The translations under genes and the position numbers were made by a program. A stretch of DNA of 57,618 bases from Dyella_B sp035690825 (lineage in GTDB: Bacteria; Pseudomonadota; Gammaproteobacteria; Xanthomonadales; Rhodanobacteraceae), in contig NZ_JBQCHP010000146.1 of NCBI RefSeq assembly GCF_051954575.1, forward strand, positions 1 to 57,618. The letters run 5' to 3'. Positions 1-8,103 of this stretch are shown here, one piece after another. The stretch's first letter is position 1, and each line of letters begins with the position of its first letter. Under the pieces are notes generated by a model, which ran no database searches, had not been told where the DNA came from, and worked only from the letters and a program-made list of their open reading frames with translations.

Positions 1-69
1 CGCAATCACCGTGCCGAAGAATTTGCTGACGTTTTCCAGTTGCAGGATGTAATCGTCGTTGCCGGTCAT
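1..69 (-). CDS. Sugar ABC transporter ATP-binding protein, N-terminal fragment
   Basis: Only the first 23 codons are inside the window; the gene runs off the left edge. It starts with MTGNDDYILQLENVSKFFGT, typical of the first strand of an ABC ATPase, before the Walker A motif. The start is 10 bases after the stop of the permease gene, so binding protein, permease and ATPase form one minus-strand operon. By context it would power uptake of a sugar or polyol, probably myo-inositol. The family call rests on few residues plus context. Confidence 0.75.
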   Translation of the reverse strand, partial: MTGNDDYILQLENVSKFFGTVIA

Positions 70-79
70 GGCGATACCC

Positions 80-1225
80 TTATTTGCTGCGGGTGGCATG
101 CAAGCGCACGTAATGGTTGAACAGCACCGCAAGCAGCAGCATGGCGCCGAGGAAGACGCGGTACCAGTCCGCATCGAACGAGGTGTAGGAAATGCCGATC
201 TGCACCACGCCGAAGATCAGCGCGCCGAAGCAGGCGCCGAGCACAGACCCGTAGCCGCCGGTGAGCAGCGCGCCGCCGATCACTGCCGCGATGATCGCCT
301 CGAATTCCTTTTGCAGGCCGCGGTCCGCCGCGGCGGAACCGACGTCGGCCACCTGTAGCATGCCGAACAGGCAGGCGCAGAACGCGGTGAATACGAACAG
401 GCTGATCTTTACGCGCCGCACCGGCACGCCTACATTCTGCGCCGCCGCTGCATCGCCGCCGACGATGAAGATCCAGTTGCCGAAGCGCGTGCGTGAAAGC
501 ATGAATCCCGCGACCACGGCCATCAGCAGCCACCACAGCAATACCTTCGGCAGGCCGGCGACAATGGGCTCGCCGTCAGGCAATTTGTCGATCACGCCGA
601 TCTGCGCCAGCCACGTGAATACGCCATGCAACGTGCTGCCCTGGAAGAGCGCGCTCACCACCGGATCGCCGCTTACCTTCTCGCCCACGCCACTGACGAT
701 GGTGCTGTTGGAGAAATACGTGGACAGCACCAGGGTCAAGCCGCGCAATATGAACATGAAGGCCAGCGTGAGAATGAAGCTAGGCAATTTGGTGCGCATG
801 ACCAGATACCCGTTCAACCAGCCCAGCGCCATGCAGCCGGCGAAAGCGAACAGCACCGAAAGCCACATCGGCCAATGCAGGAACATCGACGGCACCGCCA
901 TCATCATGCCGGCGAAGCCGATCATCGAACCGATGGAAAGATCGAACTCGCCCGCAATCATCAGCAGACATGCGCCCACCGCGATGATGCCGAGATAAGC
1001 GGCGACCTGCGCCCAGTTCATCACGCCATCGAGATGGAACATGCCCGAGTCGCCGGCAAAGATGCCGAACAACACGAACACCAGCACCGTGCCTGCGATC
1101 GAGCCGAATTCCGGACGATTGACGAAGCTGCGCCAGGGCGACACGCGTCGTACGCGCTCATCGGCCTGCACGACGGGCTTGTCCTTGCGTGTGCCGGCCT
1201 GCATGGGGGGAGTCGTCGCGCTCAT
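80..1225 (-). CDS. Sugar/polyol ABC transporter permease (RbsC/IatP-like)
   Basis: 381-residue inner-membrane permease of the BPD_transp_2 (RbsC/XylH) family. After a charged cytoplasmic N-terminus (about 40 residues) there are about eight to ten hydrophobic segments, and the C-terminal half has the glycine-rich VIGGALLTGGYGSVLGACFGA stretch usual in sugar permeases. A GGAG lies about 7 bases before the ATG. It sits 15 bases downstream of the periplasmic binding protein and 10 bases upstream of the ATPase. Family membership is clear; the substrate (probably myo-inositol) is inferred from the neighbouring oxidoreductase and the operator motif, not from the permease itself. Confidence 0.9.
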   Translation of the reverse strand: MSATTPPMQAGTRKDKPVVQADERVRRVSPWRSFVNRPEFGSIAGTVLVFVLFGIFAGDSGMFHLDGVMNWAQVAAYLGIIAVGACLLMIAGEFDLSIGSMIGFAGMMMAVPSMFLHWPMWLSVLFAFAGCMALGWLNGYLVMRTKLPSFILTLAFMFILRGLTLVLSTYFSNSTIVSGVGEKVSGDPVVSALFQGSTLHGVFTWLAQIGVIDKLPDGEPIVAGLPKVLLWWLLMAVVAGFMLSRTRFGNWIFIVGGDAAAAQNVGVPVRRVKISLFVFTAFCACLFGMLQVADVGSAAADRGLQKEFEAIIAAVIGGALLTGGYGSVLGACFGALIFGVVQIGISYTSFDADWYRVFLGAMLLLAVLFNHYVRLHATRSK

Positions 1226-1240
1226 CAGGCATCTCCGGGA

Positions 1241-2269
1241 TCAACGGTACTGGCCGGCGTACTTGGCGACCGTGTCGACGTTGTCCTTGGTGACGAAGGC
1301 AGGGCCCGAGCTGACGCCATCCTTGGTGTAGATCGGATCAAGGCCATAATCCTTCAGGCGCGCCTGGAATTTCGGATCGGCTTTCAGCGTGGCCAGGACG
1401 GCGGCTGGGTCGCGTGTGTTGTGTTCATGCGCGATCGCCAGCGCCGCGATCGACATATAGCCCTGCAGATACGGCTGCTGGTCGATCGCGAAGTTGATGT
1501 AACCCTTGCGGATACCGTCGATGATTACGCTGGAAAGATCGAACGTGGCGAAATAGACCTTGCCGGCCCGGCCCATCCGCTGCAGCGCCTGCAAGCTTGG
1601 CTCGGCCGAATTGGGTCCCAGCGCCAGGATCGCCTGCGTGTCCGGATGGTTGCGCAGATACGCGCTGACCTTGCTCGCTACCACCGTGGGATCCACACCG
1701 GAATCGATCATCGAGCTGCGCGCGTCGACGCCGAGTGCATCGGCAAAACCCTTGCAGCGCTGGAACGATGCCGCGTTGGTCGAATAGTGATTGACGCATA
1801 CGAACGACTTGATGCCCGCAGCCTTGGCGCGTTCCCCCGCTTCCTTGCCGGCTGCATATTCCGGCTGGCCGATATGCATGATCGCGCCGAGCTTGCGGCT
1901 TTCCTCGGCGGTGCCGGAATTGATCGTGATCAAGGGAATGCGCTTGGCAGTCACCCGCATGGCAGGCTTGGACAACACGTCGAAATCGGAGATGTCGAAG
2001 GCGACGCCGTCGTAGTTGCGCGCCGCGGCCTGCTCGACCAGGCGCGCCATGTCGGCCAGATCGCCGTTGGGCGGGTTGCGGTAATCGACCGCAACGCCGA
2101 AATCGTCGGCGGCCTGCTTGATGGCGTTCTTTACCGTGTTCCACCACACGTCCGAGTCGGCCGCGTGGCTGATCAGCACATAGCGTTCGCCCGCATGTGG
2201 ACCGGCGGCAACTGCCGCGCTGGTCGCCAGCACGCCTGCCAGCAAGGTCGAGATCCATCGCATGCGCAT
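1241..2269 (-). CDS. Periplasmic sugar-binding protein of ABC transporter (IbpA-like)
   Basis: 342-346 residue periplasmic binding protein of the type I (Peripla_BP_4, RbsB-like) fold. The N-terminus is a signal peptide (MRMRWISTLLAGVLATSAAVAAG). The mature part has the usual alternating Rossmann-like halves, with ISDFDVLSKPAM and ILALGPNSAEPSL resembling ligand-contact segments of sugar binders. The start was placed at 2269 because GGGAGAT lies 7 bases upstream; a second ATG two codons later is possible, and an upstream ATG at 2362 would add an unlikely non-signal extension and overlap the operator region. It is the first gene of the transport operon and diverges from the RpiR-type regulator. 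Confidence 0.9.
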   Translation of the reverse strand: MRMRWISTLLAGVLATSAAVAAGPHAGERYVLISHAADSDVWWNTVKNAIKQAADDFGVAVDYRNPPNGDLADMARLVEQAAARNYDGVAFDISDFDVLSKPAMRVTAKRIPLITINSGTAEESRKLGAIMHIGQPEYAAGKEAGERAKAAGIKSFVCVNHYSTNAASFQRCKGFADALGVDARSSMIDSGVDPTVVASKVSAYLRNHPDTQAILALGPNSAEPSLQALQRMGRAGKVYFATFDLSSVIIDGIRKGYINFAIDQQPYLQGYMSIAALAIAHEHNTRDPAAVLATLKADPKFQARLKDYGLDPIYTKDGVSSGPAFVTKDNVDTVAKYAGQYR

Positions 2270-2326
2270 AGGTATCTCCCAGGGTTTCGCGGTCGGCGCT
2301 GTGCACGCCGCCGGTAGGCGAGCATA

Positions 2327-2340
2327 GGAATGCCGTTTCC
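2327..2340. promoter_or_regulatory. Putative IolR operator box 1 (GGAA-N6-TTCC)
   Basis: GGAATGCCGTTTCC is an exact GGAA-N6-TTCC palindrome, the element reported for IolR (RpiR family) control of inositol genes in alphaproteobacteria. It lies 57 bases upstream of the binding-protein start, in the divergent promoter region shared with the regulator gene. Function is inferred from motif plus context. Confidence 0.55.
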
Positions 2341-2375
2341 GAAATTGCAACTTGCATTGCACAATAAAAAATTAT

Positions 2376-2389
2376 GGAAATAATTTTCC
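2376..2389. promoter_or_regulatory. Putative IolR operator box 2 (GGAA-N6-TTCC)
   Basis: GGAAATAATTTTCC is a second exact GGAA-N6-TTCC box, 49 bases from the first, extended to a 16-base perfect palindrome TGGAAATAATTTTCCA. It lies between the divergent transport operon and the regulator gene, in an AT-rich stretch that probably holds the promoters. Paired boxes at this spacing fit cooperative or looping repression by a dimeric SIS-domain regulator. Confidence 0.55.
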
Positions 2390-2432
2390 AGGCGCGCCAG
2401 GATGGGCGCCGGACCTCCAGCGGACGGCCTGC

Positions 2433-3299
2433 ATGGGCAAACAAAGCGCAGTCGACGAGCTGCTGCAGCGTATAGCGAGCGCATTCGAGACCCTGCCGCG
2501 GCAGCTGCAGAACGTGGCCAGCTACCTGGAGCGAGAGCGGGCCAACATCATGGTCCAGCGCATCAATGAGGTGGCCGCGGGCTGCGAGGTGCATCCTTCG
2601 GCGGTGGTGCGTTTCGCGCAGCGTTTCGGCTATTCCGGCTTCAGCGAGATGCAGGCGGTGTTCCGCAACGATTACACCGAAGGTGTGACGCCCGCACGCA
2701 GCTACCAGCAGCGCATCCGCAAGGTGATCGCCGAGGGCGAAGGCAACCTGCCGACCGCGCAGATGGCGCTGCGTTTTATCGACGCCAGCCGGATCGGCCT
2801 CGATGAACTGGCCAAATCACTGGATGCGGCGCAGTTCGACGCAGCCGTCAACCTGCTGGTGAAGGCGGAGAACATTTACGTGGTGGCGGTGCGCCGCACC
2901 TTCAGCATCGCCAGCTATATCGTCTACGCGTTGCAGCACACGCATAAGCGGGTGCACCTGGTAAGCGGACTGGGCGGCATGTACCGCGAGCAGATCCGCA
3001 GTATCGGCAAAAACGACGTGCTGATCGCCATCAGCTATCCGCCGTACGGCAAGGAAACACTGTACTGCAGCCGCGTCGCGCATCAGCACAAGGCGAAGGT
3101 GCTGGCGATCACCGACAGCGCGCTCGGCGCGCTGGGCCGTGAAGCGCACATTACTTTAATGGTGAACGAGGGCAGCGCATTCGCGTTCCGCGCACTCACC
3201 AGCACCATCTGCCTGTGCCAGGCCTTGTTCGTTGCGTTGGCCTATAGGCTTGAACTGAAAGTCGAAGAAACCACCCATCCTGGAGAATACGATGACTGA
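2433..3299 (+). CDS. RpiR-family transcriptional regulator (IolR-like)
   Basis: 288-residue RpiR/MurR-type regulator: an N-terminal helix-turn-helix (about residues 1-80, with VHPSAVVRFAQRFGYSGFSEM typical of the recognition helix) and a C-terminal SIS sugar-phosphate-binding domain (about residues 125-260). Start taken at MGKQSAVDELL, where homology to the family begins; an upstream ATG at 2352 would run through operator box 2. It is divergent from the ABC importer and its stop overlaps a new ATG (ATGACTGA, 3292-3299), so it is translationally linked to what follows. The ligand is inferred to be an inositol catabolite because of the downstream oxidoreductase. Confidence 0.88.
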   Translation: MGKQSAVDELLQRIASAFETLPRQLQNVASYLERERANIMVQRINEVAAGCEVHPSAVVRFAQRFGYSGFSEMQAVFRNDYTEGVTPARSYQQRIRKVIAEGEGNLPTAQMALRFIDASRIGLDELAKSLDAAQFDAAVNLLVKAENIYVVAVRRTFSIASYIVYALQHTHKRVHLVSGLGGMYREQIRSIGKNDVLIAISYPPYGKETLYCSRVAHQHKAKVLAITDSALGALGREAHITLMVNEGSAFAFRALTSTICLCQALFVALAYRLELKVEETTHPGEYDD

Positions 3300-3447
3300 G
3301 AGTCTGCGTTCATATGCCAAGTGCCCCGCGCTGGGAACTGTTTGGGCACCAGCCAAGGAGGAGCGATGGCGTGTATGTCGATACGCAACTGAGCGAGGAC
3401 ACAGGATGGTGCCCAAACAGACCCAGCGCGGGGTGCTTGGCATATGA
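3292..3447 (+). CDS. Possible 51-residue coupling ORF running through a hairpin element
   Basis: An ATG preceded by TGGAGAATACG (good Shine-Dalgarno, 7-base spacing) overlaps the regulator stop codon. The frame stays open for 51 codons through both arms and loop of the palindromic element and ends at a TGA that overlaps the ATG of the oxidoreductase gene (ATGA at 3444-3447). The first codons (MTE) are probably the original start of the oxidoreductase gene before the element inserted. The peptide itself resembles nothing I recognise and may matter only for passing ribosomes on to the next gene. Confidence 0.4.
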   Translation: MTESLRSYAKCPALGTVWAPAKEERWRVCRYATERGHRMVPKQTQRGVLGI

Positions 3448-3458
3448 GCGCAGACTCT
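3299..3458 (+). repeat. Long hairpin element A (53/52-base arms, 55-base loop)
   Basis: Left arm 3299-3351 and right arm 3407-3458 are inverted copies with three substitutions and one small indel. All three substitutions keep pairing on the plus-strand RNA as G-U. The loop contains GATGGCGTGTATGTCGATACG, related to the core AGACTGGC...GTCGAGACG found in the hairpins at 34472-34569 and 57533-57618. The arm sequences are not shared with those copies. The element lies inside the regulator/iolG junction and provides the current ATG of the downstream gene. Confidence 0.85.
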
Positions 3459-4454
3459 AGAGCCATCGGCGTTGCGCTGTTCGGCGCCGGACGCATCGGC
3501 AAGATCCACGCCGCCAACCTCGTCCGGCATCCACGCGCGCAATTGCGCTACGTGGTGGACGTGCATCAGCCTTCCGCCGAAGCGTTGGCGGCGAAACACG
3601 GCGCCAGCGTCGCAACGATGGAGCAGGTGCTGGCCGACCCGGGCATCGGTGCGGTGGTGATCGGTTCCAGCACCGATACGCATGCGGACCTGATCATGCG
3701 CGCGGCTGCCGCGGGCAAGGCGATCTTCTGTGAAAAACCGGTGGATCTGGACGTCCAGCGTGCGCATGCTTGTGCGCAAACGGTGAAGGAGGCCGGCGTT
3801 GTCTGCATGATCGGCTTCCAGCGTCGTTTCGATCCCACCTTTGCTGCGCTCAAGCAGCGCTTGGATGTGGGCGAGATCGGCATACCCGAAGTGCTGATCG
3901 TGACGAGCCGCGACCCCGCGCCGCCGCCGGCTGCCTATATCGCGCATTCCGGTGGCGTGTTCAAGGACATGCTGATTCACGACTTCGATATTTTTCGCTG
4001 GATTCTCGGCGGCGAAGCGGTCAGCGTGCATGCCACCGGCGGCTGTCCGAACATGCCGGAGGTGGCTGCCGCAGGCGACATCTCGCACGCGGCCGTCACC
4101 TTGCGCACGCGCGACGGTGCGTTATGCCAGATCAATACCTCGCGCCGCGCTGCCTATGGCTACGACCAGCGCTTTGAAGTGCTCGGCAGCAAAGGTTTAT
4201 TGCAGGCAGGCAATGTGCGCCCGACGGAAGTGGTCGCGTGGAGCGAACAGGCGATCAGCAGCGACAAGCCGGAGGCGTTCTTTCTGGAGCGCTATCGCGC
4301 GGCCTATGCGCTGGAAATCGAGCATTTCTTCGATGCGCTGGTGAACGGCACGCCGGTGCGCACCACGATCGAGGACGGCATCAAGGCGTTGGAGCTTGCG
4401 GAGGTGGCGACGCAATCGTGGCGCGAGGGCAGGGCTATCGATTGCTCGATTTAG
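3444..4454 (+). CDS. iolG: Gfo/Idh/MocA oxidoreductase, probable inositol 2-dehydrogenase
   Basis: 336-residue NAD(P)-dependent oxidoreductase. The Rossmann motif GAGRIG is at residues 14-19, the family EKP at 97-99, and Lys98, Asp175 and His179 (KDMLIHDFD) match the catalytic Lys/Asp/His set of inositol dehydrogenases. It would oxidise myo-inositol (or a related polyol) to the 2-keto form, the first catabolic step. The first five codons (MSADS) come from the right arm of a hairpin element, so the native start was probably the ATG at 3292. No other iol catabolic genes follow in the window. Substrate assignment is supported by the IolR-like boxes but other polyols are possible. Confidence 0.82.
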   Translation: MSADSRAIGVALFGAGRIGKIHAANLVRHPRAQLRYVVDVHQPSAEALAAKHGASVATMEQVLADPGIGAVVIGSSTDTHADLIMRAAAAGKAIFCEKPVDLDVQRAHACAQTVKEAGVVCMIGFQRRFDPTFAALKQRLDVGEIGIPEVLIVTSRDPAPPPAAYIAHSGGVFKDMLIHDFDIFRWILGGEAVSVHATGGCPNMPEVAAAGDISHAAVTLRTRDGALCQINTSRRAAYGYDQRFEVLGSKGLLQAGNVRPTEVVAWSEQAISSDKPEAFFLERYRAAYALEIEHFFDALVNGTPVRTTIEDGIKALELAEVATQSWREGRAIDCSI

Positions 4455-4564
4455 TTCTGGTCATGTGTTGGTGTGAAAACCCTGAAATATCCTGCTTAAC
4501 TTAGTGCTTTTCCTCAACAAAAACGAAGAATTACATACTGACGCATTGCTAAGAAAAGCCACGT

Positions 4565-4634
4565 CGTCATTCCGGCGAAGGCCGGAATCCATGCTTCGTG
4601 CTGGCGATGGATTCCGGCTTTCGCCGGAATGACG
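4565..4634. repeat. REP-like palindrome, CGTCATTCCGGCGAA type
   Basis: Inverted pair of about 27-base units (CGTCATTCCGGCGAAGGCC and its complement) with a short spacer. Units of this type occur again at 42871-42952 and 48690-48794 and are widespread in proteobacterial genomes. All three copies here are intergenic. Confidence 0.85.
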
Positions 4635-4694
4635 GTGAGGTTATAGGGAAAGTTGATGCGGGATACATGGTTTGATTATTTCGCTCAACATATT

Positions 4695-4783
4695 GAACGA
4701 AAACGTGGGACATCTCAGGATGCAAACCCCAACATCGAGATATATCTGCGCATCAGGTGTTGGGGCTCGCACCCCAACCTACG
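4695..4783 (-). repeat. GTAGGTTGGGG repeat, long form, abutting rluF stop
   Basis: On the minus strand it starts with CGTAGGTTGGGGTGCGAGCC directly after the rluF stop codon and ends with a TTTTCGTTC stretch. It is about 75% identical to 48855-48945, including the CCCCACG/CCCACG...TTTT tail. It forms nested stem-loops followed by T-rich sequence, so it may act as the rluF transcription terminator. Confidence 0.75.
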
Positions 4784-5503
4784 TCACCACTGCGTGCGGT
4801 TGGGCAGCAGGCCCTTCAATTCCGCATCGGTAAGGTTGCGCCATTGACCAGGTTTCAAATGGCCCAGCTTCACGTTGATGATGCGCACGCGGCGCAGCTG
4901 CGTAACCCGATAACCAAACGCCGCCGCCATCAGGCGAATTTGCCGGTTCAGTCCCTGCGTCAGCACGATGGCGAAGCCGAACTTGGCGATCTTGCGGGTA
5001 CGGCAGGGCCTGGTCATCTGGCCGTGGATGCGCACGCCTTTCGCCATGCCGGCCAGGAACTCGTCGGTGACCGGTTTGTTCACCGCCACGAGATACTCCT
5101 TCTCGTGCTGGTTCTCCGCACGCAGGATTTCATTGACGATGTCGCCATTGCTGGTCAAGAGGATCAAGCCTTCGGAATCCTTGTCCAGTCGGCCGATGGG
5201 AAAGATGCGTTCCTGGTGATCGACGAAATCGACGATGTTGCCGCTCACGCTGCGATCGGTGGTGCAGGTGATGCCGACTGGCTTGTTCAGCGCAATATAG
5301 ACGGCGCGCTTGGCCGCCGGCGTGCTGGCCAGGATGCGCGCACGGACGATCTCGCCATCGACGCGAACTTCGTCCCCTTCCAGCGCTTTCGCACCGGTCG
5401 TGACGACTTCGCCATTGATGGTGACACGCCCGGCCAGCAGCAACTCGTCCGCTTCGCGGCGCGAGCACAGGCCTGCTTCGCTGATGTATTTGTTGACGCG
5501 CAT
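4784..5503 (-). CDS. rluF: 23S rRNA pseudouridine synthase RluF-like (RsuA family)
   Basis: 239-residue RsuA/RluB/E/F-family pseudouridine synthase. An S4 RNA-binding domain occupies about residues 1-60 (MRVNKYISEAGLCSRREADE), followed by the catalytic domain with the family motif GRLDKDSEGLILLTSNGD (catalytic Asp in RLDKD). NIVDFVDHQERIFPIGRLD resembles RluF, which modifies U2604 of 23S rRNA. The gene lies 12 bases downstream of an ABC permease gene on the same strand. RluF versus RluE/RluB specificity is judged from recalled sequence likeness only. Confidence 0.85.
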   Translation of the reverse strand: MRVNKYISEAGLCSRREADELLLAGRVTINGEVVTTGAKALEGDEVRVDGEIVRARILASTPAAKRAVYIALNKPVGITCTTDRSVSGNIVDFVDHQERIFPIGRLDKDSEGLILLTSNGDIVNEILRAENQHEKEYLVAVNKPVTDEFLAGMAKGVRIHGQMTRPCRTRKIAKFGFAIVLTQGLNRQIRLMAAAFGYRVTQLRRVRIINVKLGHLKPGQWRNLTDAELKGLLPNRTQW

Positions 5504-5515
5504 GAAGATGACGCG

Positions 5516-6295
5516 TTACGAACGCAAACCCGCGCCACGCTTGAGCAGGCTCAATGCCAAGTACGACAAGCCGATCACGAACAGCAGCATCACCCCGAAC
5601 GCCACGCCGATGTGCACGTCGCTGATGCCGAGCACGCCGAAGCGGAATGCGTTGACCATGTAGAGGATCGGATTGATGCGCGAAATCGCCTGCCACGGTT
5701 CGCTGAGCATGTTGACCGAATAGAACACGCCGCCGAGATAGGTAAGCGGGGTGAGCACGAAAGTGGGAACCAGCGCGATATCGTCGAACTTCTTCGCGTA
5801 GATCGCATTGACGAACCCGGCCAGCGAAAAGATCGTTGCGCCGAACAGCACCGACAACACGGTGACGCCGATGTTCGCCACGTGCAGGTGCGTAAAGAAC
5901 AGCGCGATCAGCAGCACCAGCAGGCCCACCACCAGGCCGCGCGTCACCGCGCCGGTCACGTAGCCGAGCAGGATCACCCAATTGGGCATGGGCGATACCA
6001 GCATCTCCTCCACCGAACGTTGGAACTTCGCGCCGAAGAACGAACTGGAGATGTTGCCGTAGCTATTGGTGATGATGCTCATCATCACCAGGCCCGGCAC
6101 GATGTATTGCATGTAGGTGAACTCGCCCTGGATGTTGCCGATGCGGCTGCCGATCAGCTTGCCGAAGATCACGAAGTAAAGCGTCATGGTGATCGCGGGC
6201 GGAATCAGCGTCTGTGTCCAGATGCGCATGATGCGCACGATCTCGCGCCGCACGATGGTCTTGAGCGCGACCATGTTGCCGGAAAGATTGCTCAT
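5516..6295 (-). CDS. ABC-2 type exporter permease
   Basis: 259-residue inner-membrane permease with six hydrophobic segments and the ABC2_membrane family layout (VALKTIVRREIVRIMRIW at the cytoplasmic N-terminus; GGVFYSVNMLSEPWQ before the last helices). Very similar in plan to YadH of Escherichia coli. The start at 6295 overlaps the ATPase stop by ATGA, so the two are co-translated as an exporter. Substrate unknown. Confidence 0.9.
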   Translation of the reverse strand: MSNLSGNMVALKTIVRREIVRIMRIWTQTLIPPAITMTLYFVIFGKLIGSRIGNIQGEFTYMQYIVPGLVMMSIITNSYGNISSSFFGAKFQRSVEEMLVSPMPNWVILLGYVTGAVTRGLVVGLLVLLIALFFTHLHVANIGVTVLSVLFGATIFSLAGFVNAIYAKKFDDIALVPTFVLTPLTYLGGVFYSVNMLSEPWQAISRINPILYMVNAFRFGVLGISDVHIGVAFGVMLLFVIGLSYLALSLLKRGAGLRS

Positions 6296-7257
6296 GCCGC
6301 TTTCTCCTTGGAATCCTGCCGGCCGGGTTCTTGCCGGCCGCTTTCGACCAGGCGCACGAACAACTCTTCCAGGCGGTTGGTCTTGTTGCGCATGGAAATC
6401 ACGGTGATGCCGTGCGCGGTAAGTGCGTCGAACAGCGCGTTCATCGCCTGCGTGCGCGGCATTTCCGCTTCCAGCGTGTGATCGTCGATACGGCGGAAGG
6501 CGATGCCGGGAAGGCTGGGCAGTTGCTCCGGCATGTTGTTCACGTCGAACACGAAGGTTTCCACGTCCAGCTTCGACAGCAGCAGCTTCATCGAGGTGTT
6601 TTCCACGATGGTGCCGTGATCGATGATGGCGATGTTGCGGCAGAGCTGTTCGGCTTCCTCCAGGTAATGCGTGGTGAGGATCACCGTGGTGCCAGCCGCG
6701 TTGATGCCGCTGACGAACTGCCACATGGAGCGGCGGATCTCGATGTCCACGCCGGCGGTCGGTTCATCGAGGATCAGCAGGCGCGGCTCGTTCATCATGG
6801 CGCGCGCGATCATCAGGCGACGCTTCATGCCGCCGGACAACATGCGCGCCTGGTCCTGCGCCTTGTCCCACAGGCGCAGCTCCTTCAGGTACTTCTCGGC
6901 ACGCTCGGCCGCCGTCTTGCGTGGGATGCCATAGAAGCCGGCCTGGTTCACGCAGATGTCGAACGGTTTTTCGAACTGGTTGAAGTTGATCTCCTGCGGC
7001 ACCAGGCCGATCAGCTTCATCGCTTCATTGCGTTGTTTGTTCACCGACACGCCGAAGATGCGCGCATCGCCGTCGGTGGAATTGACCAGCGAGGACAGGA
7101 TTCCGATGAGGGTGGATTTGCCGGCGCCGTTTGGGCCCAGCAGGGCGAAGAAATCGCCGGGCTGTACCGTGAGGTTGATGCCTTTGAGGGCCTGGACGCC
7201 GTTGCCGTAGGTCTTGCGCAGGTTTTCGACGACCAGTGCGGGTGTAATGGTGGACAT
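6292..7257 (-). CDS. ABC exporter ATP-binding protein (YadG-like)
   Basis: 321-residue ATPase of the DRA/Nod ABC-2 class. Walker A LLGPNGAGKSTLIG, signature LSGGMKRRLMIARAM and Walker B LLILDEPTAGVD are intact, with the switch His in LTTHYLEEAEQL. An extra domain of about 80 residues follows the nucleotide-binding core. Start at MSTITPALVVENLRK (7257); the longer frame upstream has no family similarity. Pairs with the overlapping permease; both resemble the YadG/YadH pair, whose substrate is not known. Confidence 0.92.
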   Translation of the reverse strand: MSTITPALVVENLRKTYGNGVQALKGINLTVQPGDFFALLGPNGAGKSTLIGILSSLVNSTDGDARIFGVSVNKQRNEAMKLIGLVPQEINFNQFEKPFDICVNQAGFYGIPRKTAAERAEKYLKELRLWDKAQDQARMLSGGMKRRLMIARAMMNEPRLLILDEPTAGVDIEIRRSMWQFVSGINAAGTTVILTTHYLEEAEQLCRNIAIIDHGTIVENTSMKLLLSKLDVETFVFDVNNMPEQLPSLPGIAFRRIDDHTLEAEMPRTQAMNALFDALTAHGITVISMRNKTNRLEELFVRLVESGRQEPGRQDSKEKAA

Positions 7258-7356
7258 GGGCTGCACCGTAGGGGCTAGCCCCTTATTATAGCGGGCCTTG
7301 TCCCGACGACCCGTTCGGCCGGGCGCACTGACCGTTTCTTCCCGGATAACTCCTGC

Positions 7357-8103
7357 ATGGCCGAACATTTCACCCTCCGCCTCGTCGACAGCCACATGCT
7401 GGCACCGCAGGTGCGCCACCTGGCTTTCGAACGCGCCGACGGACAGCCGCTTGCCTTCATTCCCGGCCAGTTCCTGCAGATCCATTTCCATTACGACGAC
7501 GGCACCGCCACCAAGCGCAGCTATTCGATCGCCACCGTGGGTGACGGTCACTCGCCGGTGCAACGCATCGAAATAGCCGTCAGCTACGTGGAAGGCGGCG
7601 CCGCCACCAAGCTGCTCAGCGGCTTGAACATCGGCGATACCATCGAGGCCAGCGGCCCGTACGGACGCTTCTGCCTGCAGGACAGCGATACGCATCCGCG
7701 CTATCTGCTGCTGGCCACAGGCACCGGCGTCACGCCATACCGCGCGATGCTACCGGCGTTTGAAAAACTGCTGGCCAACGGCGATCGCGAGGTGGTGCTG
7801 CTGTACGGCGCGCGCAACGAAACAGAGCTGCTTTACGGCGAAGAATTCGAGGTATTCGCGCAGACGCATCCGGGCTTCTCGTTCTACGGCTGCCTCAGCC
7901 GCCAGCCGCGCGCCGTGCCGCGTCCGAATGACCGGCCGGGCCACGTGCAAAGCGTGCTCGCCGAACTGCAGCCTTCCGCCGGCCGGGACATCGCTTACCT
8001 CTGCGGCAATCCCAACATGGTCGACGCGGGCTTCAATGCGCTGAAGGAATTCGGCTTGCCGGTGCCGCAGATCCGGCGCGAGAAATACATCTCCTCGCGT
8101 TGA
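7357..8103 (+). CDS. Ferredoxin/flavodoxin-NADP reductase-like FAD oxidoreductase
   Basis: 248-residue member of the ferredoxin-NADP reductase superfamily. The FAD-binding beta-barrel has RSYSIA at about residues 50-55 and GGAATKLL contacting the phosphates; the nucleotide-binding half has GTGVTPYRAML and ends with a YLCGNPNMVD motif and C-terminal REKYISSR. No iron-sulfur domain is attached, so it would work with a separate electron carrier. It stands alone, divergent from the exporter operon by 99 bases. The physiological partner cannot be deduced. Confidence 0.85.
   Translation: MAEHFTLRLVDSHMLAPQVRHLAFERADGQPLAFIPGQFLQIHFHYDDGTATKRSYSIATVGDGHSPVQRIEIAVSYVEGGAATKLLSGLNIGDTIEASGPYGRFCLQDSDTHPRYLLLATGTGVTPYRAMLPAFEKLLANGDREVVLLYGARNETELLYGEEFEVFAQTHPGFSFYGCLSRQPRAVPRPNDRPGHVQSVLAELQPSAGRDIAYLCGNPNMVDAGFNALKEFGLPVPQIRREKYISSR

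Larger units (their letters stand above)
4455..4783. other. Intergenic region made of two dispersed repeats
   Basis: The 329 bases between convergent iolG and rluF contain no plausible gene. They hold a REP-like palindrome (4565-4634) and a long GTAGGTTGGGG-family repeat (4695-4783), separated by AT-richer sequence. Confidence 0.8.

Noticed and set aside
626..2317. 563-codon plus-strand frame over the ABC importer genes
   Set aside because: Antisense shadow of permease and binding-protein genes; composition is typical of reverse frames in high-GC DNA.
2352..2432. Earlier ATG (2352) as the start of the RpiR-type regulator
   Set aside because: It would translate operator box 2 and add 27 residues unlike the family N-terminus; start at 2433 preferred.
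4565..4634. CRISPR-like repeat array from recurring palindromes
   Set aside because: The REP units occur singly or as inverted pairs at distant sites, without regular spacers or cas genes.
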